Below, in pieces: positions 25,420 through 32,979 of a stretch of DNA of 64,000 bases (position 1 is the first letter of the stretch; each line of letters begins with the position of its first letter). Both the position numbers and the translations under genes were made by a program. Under the pieces are notes generated by a model that saw nothing but the letters and a program-made list of their open reading frames with translations, made no database searches and was not told the DNA's origin. This DNA is from Streptomyces sp. SirexAA-E (GTDB lineage Bacteria > Actinomycetota > Actinomycetes > Streptomycetales > Streptomycetaceae): the NCBI RefSeq assembly GCF_000177195.2, contig NC_015953.1:3472001-3536000 (forward strand). Direction: 5' to 3'.

Positions 25420-26304
25420 TCAGATGGCCCCGCCCGGAACGGGACGCCCGAGCGCGGAGATCCGGTCCCGGAGCATGTAGGAAATCTCTTTGCGTTCCTG
25501 ATCCGTCAGCGTGCCCAGCAGTACGGCCAACTCCTCCTGCCAGTCACTGCGCGGAGGGCTCAGCAGACTCTGGTGGTCGACCGCCCAGTCCAGCACTTGG
25601 CGCACCTGGTCAGGATGTCTGAGGAGCCAGAGCGCCGCCAGCGACGCCGGCCCGGCCTGCAGCGCTTGGAGGCAGAACTCGTACTCCCCACGACGGCTGG
25701 CCGTCCAGGAGTAGCGGACTCCCTCGTCCGCGTCTTGGCCGATCAGGAGTTCCTCACCGTTTTCACGGAGCCGTACGTCGAACACCCGGTAGCTCAGACC
25801 GGCTTCGTCCAGCCGCTGGGGCCCGCCGAGGTACTGCATGATCTCCGGGGCCCCCAGCCCGCTCCCGGCCACTGCCTGCGCCTCGGCCAGGTGATGCAGG
25901 GCACCGGTGAGACGGGTACGCACGACATGCCAGCCGTGCGCGGTCCTCGTACGCACGACGCGTACGGGGTCATGGACCCACCACGACACCCAGAGGTCCA
26001 CCGATTCCGTTCCGTACACAGTGGGGAGGCCGACTGCCTGCGAGTCCACGTGCTCGGTCGTGTCCACCCGGAAGACATCGGTGTACCGTCCGCCCAGACC
26101 GGGCGGAGCCGCCTCCACCGGCGCGGGCCCGTGGGCTCCGGCATCGTCAGGATCCCCACCGTGGCCGAGGAATCGGTAGTCCCCGGCCTCGTCCCTGAGC
26201 ACCAGGGACCAGTCCCTGGTCGTGGACCAGCGCTGACGGAGGATTGCCTTCCAGGGCGGGCCGGCGACCCGGGCATAGAGACGCTCGGTCGACTCGTCGT
26301 TCAC
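25420..26304 (-). CDS. Hypothetical protein of the cyclase operon
   Basis: 294 residues, not recognized. The middle (TDVFRVDTTEHVDSQAVGLP, then VDLWVSWWVHDPVRVVRTRT) has alternating strands with a faint likeness to the SPFH/band-7 pattern, too weak to assign. The C-terminal 120 residues are helical (ALWLLRHPDQVRQVLDWAVD). No membrane segment is seen. GTG start overlaps the stop of the 725-aa gene (GTGA), so it is translationally coupled to it. Confidence 0.65.
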   Translation of the reverse strand: MNDESTERLYARVAGPPWKAILRQRWSTTRDWSLVLRDEAGDYRFLGHGGDPDDAGAHGPAPVEAAPPGLGGRYTDVFRVDTTEHVDSQAVGLPTVYGTESVDLWVSWWVHDPVRVVRTRTAHGWHVVRTRLTGALHHLAEAQAVAGSGLGAPEIMQYLGGPQRLDEAGLSYRVFDVRLRENGEELLIGQDADEGVRYSWTASRRGEYEFCLQALQAGPASLAALWLLRHPDQVRQVLDWAVDHQSLLSPPRSDWQEELAVLLGTLTDQERKEISYMLRDRISALGRPVPGGAI

Positions 26305-28478
26305 GCTGCCTCTCCTCGCTCACCGGCGCGCCATCTGCTGAGCGAAGCCCGCGCCGTGTTCAGTCCGGGCCACCCGTCAGCGCCCGCCTCGTCCATTTCG
26401 ACGAACAATCGGAATTCACCGAATTGCATGGCACGACCCAATGCGGCAAACAGGTTCTCCACCGCGCGGAACTGTGTTTCGTCCCATCGCGCCCAGTCAG
26501 CCCAACGCAGCAATGCCGCGCAGGTCGCATCGAACGAACTCTCCGTGTTCAAGGCGCGGCGGACGAATTCGACTGTCGCCCCCGCCTCCGGAGTTGCGTC
26601 CGCGAGTCCCCGCATGAACCATCCCGGGGACTGAAGCAACTGGCTGAACAGCAAAAGCACCTGTTCCACGTCCAATCGCTCTGCGTTCAGCCATTCGACG
26701 AGCCGGGCGAACACCTTCGCCTCGTTGCCGGCCTGGAAAAGACTCAGGATCGCCACCCGCACGGCCAGTAGGACATCTCCGTCGTCGTCCTGACCCGCCC
26801 CGCCAGGACGGCTCCGTGCACCGAGGAGGAGATCGTGAAGAAGCCGCAGGGCCAGGTCCGGTCGTGCGAGCCCGAATCCCGCACCGCAGGTGTACGCCAC
26901 TGTCGTCCTCAGGTGGACGCCGGCTGCCAGGCTCCAGCGCTGGAGGCGATAGCGCACCTCCGCGACCAGCACCGGATCCTCGGCCGCGATGCCCAGCGCG
27001 TTCGCCGCGATGAGTCGGCTGGTCGTACGGTCCGACTCGGCGAGTGCCTGGATGTGCCGCAATGCACGTCGTCCACCTCCCCACCTCGCCGCCCTGCCCA
27101 TGAACTGGCCGACTGGCCGGGTCAGTTCGGTGGAGCGCTCGACTTCGCGCAGCCACTCGACCAGGAGGTCCGACAACTGTCCGTACTCACGCCATACGTG
27201 TCTGAGCACTGCTTCGGCCTGCCGGTGCCTGACGAACACGACCCCCTGCACACTGTGCGCGTAGGCACCCTCCGTACTGATGGCGCGGTCCTGACGGACG
27301 GCGTGAACGCTGTGCAGCAGGTCGGTCAGGGACCGCCGGAAGACGAAGTCCGGGTTCGGCCGCCCGCCCCTTTCGGCTCCCGAGGAGTCCGTCGGCGGCA
27401 GCTCCTCCATCAGACGGCCTTCGGACAGCTTCAGCAAGCGGGTGGCTTCGTCCCTGACGAGCCGGTGGTCCAGGCCCTCGTAGACGGAGGCGGCCAGGAG
27501 AAACGCCAGCGCGTCCGGGTCTCCGCGTAACTTCCGCATGAGTTCCGGAACTTCCTGTTCTGCTCGATAGCTCAGCCGACCTCCCAGGTCACCCAGCGCG
27601 TCCGGGTCGCCGTCAGCCGCCGCGATGGCCGTCACCAGCTCCACCACCTCGGCCGGCACCAACTCCGGCACCAGGAGGTCGCTCAGCTCATGGCTCCGGC
27701 TCAGTGCCGACAGCAGACGCTCCCGCTCCCGCTGGTCCGGGACCATTTCCTCGAAATAGCTGCCGAAGACCATGGCCGGCGGTGGTGGTACACACCGGAT
27801 GGGCCGGACGTGCAACTCCTGTTCGAGGCGACGCAGCAGCGCCGCGTCATCAGGCAGCGTGATCACCATGTGGGCCGTGGCCTGCTTGAGCAGTGAGCGC
27901 ACATGCGCCAGGACACCGGGGCCGAGGGGACGGGAGGGGAACAGCCCGTCCATCAGGTATCCCCGGGCCGAGGGATCGGTGGGCCGCCAGCGGTCCAGTT
28001 CGGTCACGCTGTCCAGCGCCCGCAGCCGGGCCCCTTCCCCGCAGCGTTCGCGCAGGAGGTTGAGCGCCGCGGTCCGGCGTCCCGACCCCGGACGCCCGGC
28101 CAGGAAGAGCGGTCCTTCCTTCAACTCCTTGAGCGCTTCACCGAACCAGTCGGGTCGCGCGAACCCGAAGGCGGCGGCCTGTACCTCGGACTCCGGGACG
28201 GGCCCCTCGCGCACCCTGCCTTCCCCGGGTCCCTTCCCTTCGTTCTCGGATCCGTTGTGCACGCGCTGGCCACCATGGACGGCTCCGGAGTTGATGTTTC
28301 CCCGTGGGGCGTACACGAACGAGAGCGAACCCCTCCTGTCCGCGCCGATGGCGTCGAGCAGCTCGGGAATGTCGGGCTCGGCGTCGGTACGCGACGGCCC
28401 GTCGCCAGGCGGCGGCTCCAGGGCAGCCGGTGCCAAGCCGGGCGGCTCCGCCGGCCGCGGCTCTTCGTCCGGGGTCAC
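26301..28478 (-). CDS. P-loop protein with INSGAVHGGQ motif (paralogue 2)
   Basis: 725 residues. INSGAVHGGQ at residues 62-71 is followed by a short low-complexity linker. The P-loop LFLAGRPGSGRRTAALNLL (about 124-142) has Arg in place of the Walker A Lys, as in its paralogue at 22935-24959. Both share a segment before the loop, then the RW-x-P...GYL and PP-x(4)-VFG region. The C-terminal 400 residues are helical repeats ending near VRRALNTESSFDATCAALLR. It is coupled to the cyclase gene by a GTGA overlap. Probable signalling NTPase or scaffold; whether it hydrolyses NTP with the Arg variant is unknown. Confidence 0.75.
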   Translation of the reverse strand: MTPDEEPRPAEPPGLAPAALEPPPGDGPSRTDAEPDIPELLDAIGADRRGSLSFVYAPRGNINSGAVHGGQRVHNGSENEGKGPGEGRVREGPVPESEVQAAAFGFARPDWFGEALKELKEGPLFLAGRPGSGRRTAALNLLRERCGEGARLRALDSVTELDRWRPTDPSARGYLMDGLFPSRPLGPGVLAHVRSLLKQATAHMVITLPDDAALLRRLEQELHVRPIRCVPPPPAMVFGSYFEEMVPDQRERERLLSALSRSHELSDLLVPELVPAEVVELVTAIAAADGDPDALGDLGGRLSYRAEQEVPELMRKLRGDPDALAFLLAASVYEGLDHRLVRDEATRLLKLSEGRLMEELPPTDSSGAERGGRPNPDFVFRRSLTDLLHSVHAVRQDRAISTEGAYAHSVQGVVFVRHRQAEAVLRHVWREYGQLSDLLVEWLREVERSTELTRPVGQFMGRAARWGGGRRALRHIQALAESDRTTSRLIAANALGIAAEDPVLVAEVRYRLQRWSLAAGVHLRTTVAYTCGAGFGLARPDLALRLLHDLLLGARSRPGGAGQDDDGDVLLAVRVAILSLFQAGNEAKVFARLVEWLNAERLDVEQVLLLFSQLLQSPGWFMRGLADATPEAGATVEFVRRALNTESSFDATCAALLRWADWARWDETQFRAVENLFAALGRAMQFGEFRLFVEMDEAGADGWPGLNTARASLSRWRAGERGEAA

Positions 28479-29398
28479 TGCCGCCCCTGGTACTTGTAGC
28501 CGCGGACCTGGTCCCCTTGAAAGCCGCGGACACGCCCGGCCTTGTTACCCTCGACGTGATCACCGGCGACATGGTGGTTCGCCACGCTCTGCCCACCGTG
28601 GACCGTGCCGGTATTGATGTTGCCGCTGGGGGCACTGTTCCCCACCTGTGGAGTCGGTGTGTCCTCGTACGGCAACGGACCGACGGCTTCCGCCGCGGAC
28701 TCCTCGGTGGCGGCGACATCCGAGGGATCCTCGTAAAGCGGCCCCGACGGCTGGGGTACGTAGACCCAGGCCCGCTGGGAGAACGGCTTGCCCTCGACCG
28801 TCGCCGCCACCTCCACGAAGTGGTCGGGGTGGCGTCCGGTGTACCCGCTGGCGACGACGTCCTCGTAGCAGCGGTCGGAGAGGATCGCCGCGACGTGGGT
28901 GATGTTCTCCTTGTGAGAGGCGAGCACCGCCTTGACGGGTCGGGAGTCGAGCAGGCGGTGCGTGTCATTGCGCGCCGTACCGTTGCCGCTGAACTCGTCG
29001 CCGGTGTCGGGCAGCGGGCCGACGTGCACACTGGCGCGGAGCCTGATGGGCACCGCCCCGCAGGACAGGACGTTGTACTCGGTGAGCACGTCCTGGAGCG
29101 TGAGCAGCAGCGGGTGGATCACGAAGGGCATCTGTGCGGGGTCGAACCCGAAGACGTAGCCGTCGCCGGTCGAGGCGGGGAAAGCGCGGTCCTCCCAGAG
29201 GTCCCCCAGTTCCGCCCTGGACAGCGCGGCCTTGAGAAGGTCGGGCACGGCCCGGCTGACGGCTTCGTGCTCGATCGCCGGGCGTCCCGTGAAGCCCTTG
29301 GCGTCCACGGCCAGGATGCCTCGATAGTCGGGCAGTAGCCGACTGTGGGTGTAGGGGCGGACGATTCGCCGGGGCAATTCGCTCGTGAATTCGCGCAT
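28475..29398 (-). CDS. Class III nucleotide cyclase with C-terminal INTGTVHGGQ motif
   Basis: 307 residues. Residues 25-180 form a class III cyclase homology domain: the first metal Asp in AVDAKGFTG (D32), the second in STGDGYVFGF (D79), the strand IRLRASVHVGPL, and NDTHRLLDS (N144, R148) matching the N-x3-R catalytic pair. It should make a cyclic mononucleotide (cAMP, cGMP or a pyrimidine analogue; not decidable here). A linker follows, then INTGTVHGGQ (261-270) and a Gly/His/Val-rich tail. It starts three bases after the Crp-type gene, behind GAGGAG, so receptor and cyclase are made together. No membrane segment is seen. Confidence 0.85.
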   Translation of the reverse strand: MREFTSELPRRIVRPYTHSRLLPDYRGILAVDAKGFTGRPAIEHEAVSRAVPDLLKAALSRAELGDLWEDRAFPASTGDGYVFGFDPAQMPFVIHPLLLTLQDVLTEYNVLSCGAVPIRLRASVHVGPLPDTGDEFSGNGTARNDTHRLLDSRPVKAVLASHKENITHVAAILSDRCYEDVVASGYTGRHPDHFVEVAATVEGKPFSQRAWVYVPQPSGPLYEDPSDVAATEESAAEAVGPLPYEDTPTPQVGNSAPSGNINTGTVHGGQSVANHHVAGDHVEGNKAGRVRGFQGDQVRGYKYQGRQ

Positions 29399-29401
29399 AT
29401 G

Positions 29402-30193
29402 TCACTCCTCTGTGAAGCCCACCCGACCTCTCGGAGATCGGGCCGGGGCACTCATGTGTGCGGTGGCTCGCGTTTCGAGCTTCACAGTGGGCGCTGGAAC
29501 GGTCTGCGCCGCAGGACCGGATGAGGAGTGACGTGGAGCACACCGCGCTCCGGAGTCGACGATCTCTCGCAGCCCGTCCACGTCGATCACGTCGATCCGC
29601 CCTTTTCCGGCCTCCACCCGGTCCTGTCCGAGCTGTTCCAGCGCCTTGCTGACGGCCTTGCGGCCTACCCCTATGTGCAGTGCCAGGTCCTCCCTGGTGA
29701 GGTCGAAGGACCGCTCTCCGTCAGACGCCTCGACCAGTCGAAGCAGAGCCACGGCGAGCCGCTCGTGCACCGCTCCGTCATGGATCTCGGCCTGCTCCAA
29801 CAGGCGACGGGAGGACATCACCGCGAGCGGATAGGCGAGTCGGCGATTGTCCACTAGGTGCCGGAAATCCTCCCCAGAGACAATGGAAGCTTTGCAATTG
29901 CTCATTGCCCATACACTAGCCATGCGCATGCCTGCACCTTGCAGCGCCATCTCGCCAAGAATCTCACCTGGTCCACGGAAGGCGAGAAGCCGCTGCCGCC
30001 CGTCGCGGTCGGTGCGGACGACCTTCACCAATCCACTGACCAGTGCAAGTACGTGGGTTCCCTTGTCACCCTGACGTAGCAGCGCTCGACCCGCCAGGTA
30101 GGTCTGCGCCGGGTACCGAGTCAGTTCTGCCCACTCCTCGCATGACACTAGAGCACGAAGAGGCGACAGCGAGAGGGGGCGACCTTCGCTCAT
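29402..30193 (-). CDS. Crp/Fnr-family cyclic-nucleotide-responsive regulator
   Basis: 263 residues. The N-terminal cNMP-binding jelly roll covers residues 20-130 and has the phosphate-binding cassette ILGEMALQGAGMRMASVWA with the key G80-E81 and R90 in place. The dimer helix follows, then a winged helix (DLTREDLALHIGVGRKAVSK, about 165-185). The C-terminal 40 residues are an unusual Pro/Ala/Ser tail. First gene of the island's first operon, directly before a nucleotide cyclase; a cyclase-receptor pair is the simplest reading. The Crp-like site at 25304-25319 is a candidate target. No such site is seen in front of its own gene. Confidence 0.88.
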   Translation of the reverse strand: MSEGRPLSLSPLRALVSCEEWAELTRYPAQTYLAGRALLRQGDKGTHVLALVSGLVKVVRTDRDGRQRLLAFRGPGEILGEMALQGAGMRMASVWAMSNCKASIVSGEDFRHLVDNRRLAYPLAVMSSRRLLEQAEIHDGAVHERLAVALLRLVEASDGERSFDLTREDLALHIGVGRKAVSKALEQLGQDRVEAGKGRIDVIDVDGLREIVDSGARCAPRHSSSGPAAQTVPAPTVKLETRATAHMSAPARSPRGRVGFTEE

Positions 30194-30737
30194 GCGATCA
30201 CAGTAGAGGAGGAGCCCTCCGAGTAAGTGCCGAATTCAGCATTCCGCCCTCGCCGCAGGGACAAGAGCCCGGAGCTCTTTACTCGGCGAGCCTTCCTCCC
30301 GGAACGACCGAGCGCACGCCGCAGCGCAGTCCCCTTCCTCGCAGCAACCACTCGAACGCGGTGTCCTTGGGGCCATGGCGTCGGCCTGCTCACTCCAACG
30401 GCCAACGCGCACCCTTCTCGTACAGAAGTGCCTTACCTGCCCGCTGCCCGCCTGCCCGCCTGCACGCCTGCACAGAAACACCTCGGTGGCACGCGGTGAG
30501 ACCCCACGTCTCGTTCTCCTTCGCCAATAGCGACGAGGCACTACTGACCTCCAACGTCACCTTCTGCACACCACTGCCCGACGTCCACCCATACATCCCG
30601 GACCTCGAGGGCGGGACGGAGGCAGCGGTCGCGGAGCTCTCCGCGGAGGACTGCTCCCACTGGTCGTGAGCGTGAGCGCGCACGGCGTCCACACCGACGC
30701 CGGTGCGCACTGCAGCGGACATCCGCAGACGCCACCG
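30194..30737. other. Gene-free stretch at the right end of the second island
   Basis: No convincing gene. It must hold the promoter of the leftward Crp-cyclase operon. A widely spaced inverted pair CCGAGTAA (30219-30226) and TTACTCGG (30279-30286) lies just upstream of that operon and could be an operator, with low certainty. Confidence 0.4.
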
Positions 30738-30799
30738 CTCGTGCCCCATCCGTGCCCGGCAGAGCGGGCAACAGGGGTCATGTACGACGCCCAGAGACC
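30738..30799 (+). repeat. 62-bp end repeat, copy B
   Basis: Same length and order as copy A (20502-20563), with about a dozen differences. It lies 65 bp upstream of the second tRNA-Gly fragment, as copy A does before the first. Confidence 0.7.
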
Positions 30800-30864
30800 C
30801 CACCAACCTCGCCCACCCGGGGCAAACGTCCAGTTCAAAGCCACTTTAGCTATCCAGGAACCGC

Positions 30865-30911
30865 TGATTCCCAAGCTCAGAGCGCGAGTTCGATTCTCGT
30901 CACCCGCTCCA
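30865..30911 (+). repeat. att site: 3' half of tRNA-Gly(CCC), copy B
   Basis: 47 bp identical to 20629-20675 and in the same orientation. It ends in CTCCA with no tRNA 5' half in front. It bounds the cyclase/Crp island on the right, while copy A bounds it on the left. Confidence 0.85.
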
Positions 30912-30913
30912 TG

Positions 30914-30947
30914 AAAAAGCCCCAGGCCAACGGGCCGGGGCTTCTTT
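30914..30947. terminator. Terminator after att copy B
   Basis: AAAAAGCCCCAGGCC, loop AAC, GGGCCGGGGCTTCTTT. It is a diverged copy of the terminator after att copy A, supporting duplication of the whole tRNA tail plus terminator. Confidence 0.7.
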
Positions 30948-31061
30948 ATTGGCGGCTTCGCAGCTGGCAGGGCAGTCACCGGTCGAGCCCGCCTCGTGCT
31001 CACAGAAGCGTTGTCTGCGAACCAAGCAGCTCACTGCCGACTCTTCCTGGATAATCGACGT

Positions 31062-31511
31062 ATGGCATTACAGCCTGGCCTTTCCGATCTTCGTCGTGCC
31101 AAGTTCGCCCGTCACCTGCCCGCAGCGCTCTCCGAGCTCGCCGGTCCCCAGACGAAGCAAGTGCAGCACGACTTCCAGGGCATGCCTGCCGAAGGCAGTG
31201 ACCTGGACATGAGCGCCCGTGCGGAACTGATCGCTACCGAAGACCCGTACTTCCGGGGAATCGACGCCGATGCCTCGCTCCCGCACTGGATGACCGTCCG
31301 ACCGCCGGCTTCCACGAGCCCCGGCGGCCCCCACATCGTGGACTTGGCCGGCGGACGCGGCTGGCTCGTCTACACCTTCATGCGCCGCCACGCCGACCCT
31401 CAGATCGTCGTCACCGAAGCCTTCTGGGCCCGGCCTCCGCACCACCGCAGCGTCTGCACCACGGCGGCTTCCGTTTCCTGTCACCCGCTTCAGCACAAGG
31501 CCTCAGGTTGA
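31062..31511 (+). CDS. Hypothetical protein, probably truncated
   Basis: 149 residues from ATG 31062. The first 125 residues look like a real protein (GLSDLRRAKFARHLPAALSE, HIVDLAGGRGWLVYTFMRRH). The last 25 (VCTTAASVSCHPLQHKASG) do not, and the frame stops shortly before end-repeat copy C. The gene was likely cut by an integration or deletion event at the island border. No family recognized. Confidence 0.4.
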   Translation: MALQPGLSDLRRAKFARHLPAALSELAGPQTKQVQHDFQGMPAEGSDLDMSARAELIATEDPYFRGIDADASLPHWMTVRPPASTSPGGPHIVDLAGGRGWLVYTFMRRHADPQIVVTEAFWARPPHHRSVCTTAASVSCHPLQHKASG

Positions 31512-31524
31512 TGACCTGCCGTCG

Positions 31525-31578
31525 ACGGGCCCCATCCGTGCCTTCGGAGCGGACAGCGGCGGTCAGGTACGACGCCCA
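31525..31578 (+). repeat. End repeat, copy C (diverged)
   Basis: Contains GGGCCCCATCCGTGCC, GAGCGGACAGCGGCGGTCAG and GTACGACGCCCA, clearly related to copies A and B. No tRNA fragment follows it, so it may be the scar of a third, lost element end. Confidence 0.55.
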
Positions 31579-31681
31579 CCGCTTCGTACTACGGACAATC
31601 GTGGCGTCCAGGACCCCGCTGGTGTGACGTGCTCGGGGCGATGCCTCGGCCGTCGCCGCCTCGAAGGTGTCTTCGGCGTTC

Positions 31682-32425
31682 TCAGCGCAGTGGGTCGGTG
31701 ACCCGCTCGTACTCCCGGCGCAGGCCAACCGGGATCAGGCGCAGACGTTCGTTGGGGCGAGGTCTGCCGTTGGCTGCGGCCCACGCACTGATCTCGTCGA
31801 AGTCGGGGTGCGGTGAGCCCATGATCGCATATACGGGGAGGGCGTCTTCGGTGAGTACAGTGCGGGGCAACGAGAGGCCGAAGCGCTTCTCGAAGACGGC
31901 CAGGCCGCGGCGCCTTCGCTCGTCGTAGTCGTCGTCGGGAGCGCAGTAGGTCTCGCCGCCAGGGTGCAGGACGCCGGCGGCCACAAGGTCGGGGAGGAGC
32001 AGATCACTCTCCTGGCCATAGCGGTGACGTTCCTCGCACAGTCCGTAGCCACAGATCGTGCGGCCGTCGCGTGCGTACATGACGATGGTGGGCGGGTGCT
32101 CGGAGTTGTAGTGGTAGTGAACGGCTTCCACACCGTCGCGTGAGACCTCCTCCAGTCGTTCGCGAAAGGGGCCGTAGGTGATGGCGTACGCCCAACCTGC
32201 GTGCTCGCCGATGCGAACCACAGCGCTGTCCGGTCCGCTGTCGGAAGAAGCGTCGACGTCAAGGTCCGCTGTCTCGGCGTCGGTCATCGGTTCCGCTTTC
32301 GCCCCCTGTGGCGCCCCCATACGGGATGCCAGCTCATCGGTGTCGATACCGCGGGCGAAGTACACATCCAACATCCACCCGGAGCTCGTCGTCGCTCCGA
32401 CCATCCACTGAATACCGTCGTTCAC
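31682..32425 (-). CDS. DUF6461-like protein
   Basis: 247 residues from GTG 32425 (GGGGAG five bases upstream; 26 further upstream codons look non-coding). The start GIQWMVGATTSSGWMLDVYF followed by RGIDTDELASRMGA matches the start of DUF6461 proteins, which are common in Streptomyces and of unknown function. The rest is acidic with no catalytic motif seen. It stands alone between the island border and the serine hydrolase gene. Confidence 0.6.
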   Translation of the reverse strand: MNDGIQWMVGATTSSGWMLDVYFARGIDTDELASRMGAPQGAKAEPMTDAETADLDVDASSDSGPDSAVVRIGEHAGWAYAITYGPFRERLEEVSRDGVEAVHYHYNSEHPPTIVMYARDGRTICGYGLCEERHRYGQESDLLLPDLVAAGVLHPGGETYCAPDDDYDERRRRGLAVFEKRFGLSLPRTVLTEDALPVYAIMGSPHPDFDEISAWAAANGRPRPNERLRLIPVGLRREYERVTDPLR

Positions 32426-32979
32426 GTGCTCTCCCCTGTGGACCGGTAGGCCGGCCGCCTGTCCGTAAGACCTTAGGACGGCCCTCTGACATCCCGGCCA
32501 CACGGCTTTGTCATGCCTTCAACGGATGCAACGGACGCGTCAGGGCAGCCAGTTGTACGTCCCGTCCCGGCAGAGATGTCGTTCCCGGGCCCATGTGCGG
32601 CATGCGGCCTCCTCGTGGGCACGGTTCGGCGCGCGTCATGGCGCTGAGCGCCCGGTGAACGCCGGGCAGACCGAGGGGCGCTCGCCGTCCGGTGCCGCAA
32701 GGTCTGTATGACCGGCATGACCGGCGCGTTCACCGCCATACCTCCGCTTGTCCACGCCATCCGCGGACCGGCCGAGCAGCGAACCGGCCGATGCAGTGCC
32801 GATGCGGCGGCTCACCACAAGTCCGGGCCGGTCCACTCCACCAACTGACGCTGTGGGACCCCCCACAGCCGGGGTGGTGCTACCTCCACCCCCTTTCAGC
32901 AGGCTGGCTCCATCGAGCGGGCGGCCGATCGGCGACATGATCAACGAGTCGCGAGAACAGCCCTGTTGGAAGGAACACC
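32426..32979. other. Gene-free stretch
   Basis: No supported gene on either strand. The promoter and ribosome-binding site (GGAAGGA) of the serine hydrolase gene lie at its right end. Confidence 0.5.

Noticed and set aside
30043..30669. 208-codon plus-strand frame at the end of the cyclase island
   Set aside because: Mostly antisense to the Crp gene, then Arg/Pro-rich with no domain; a chance frame.
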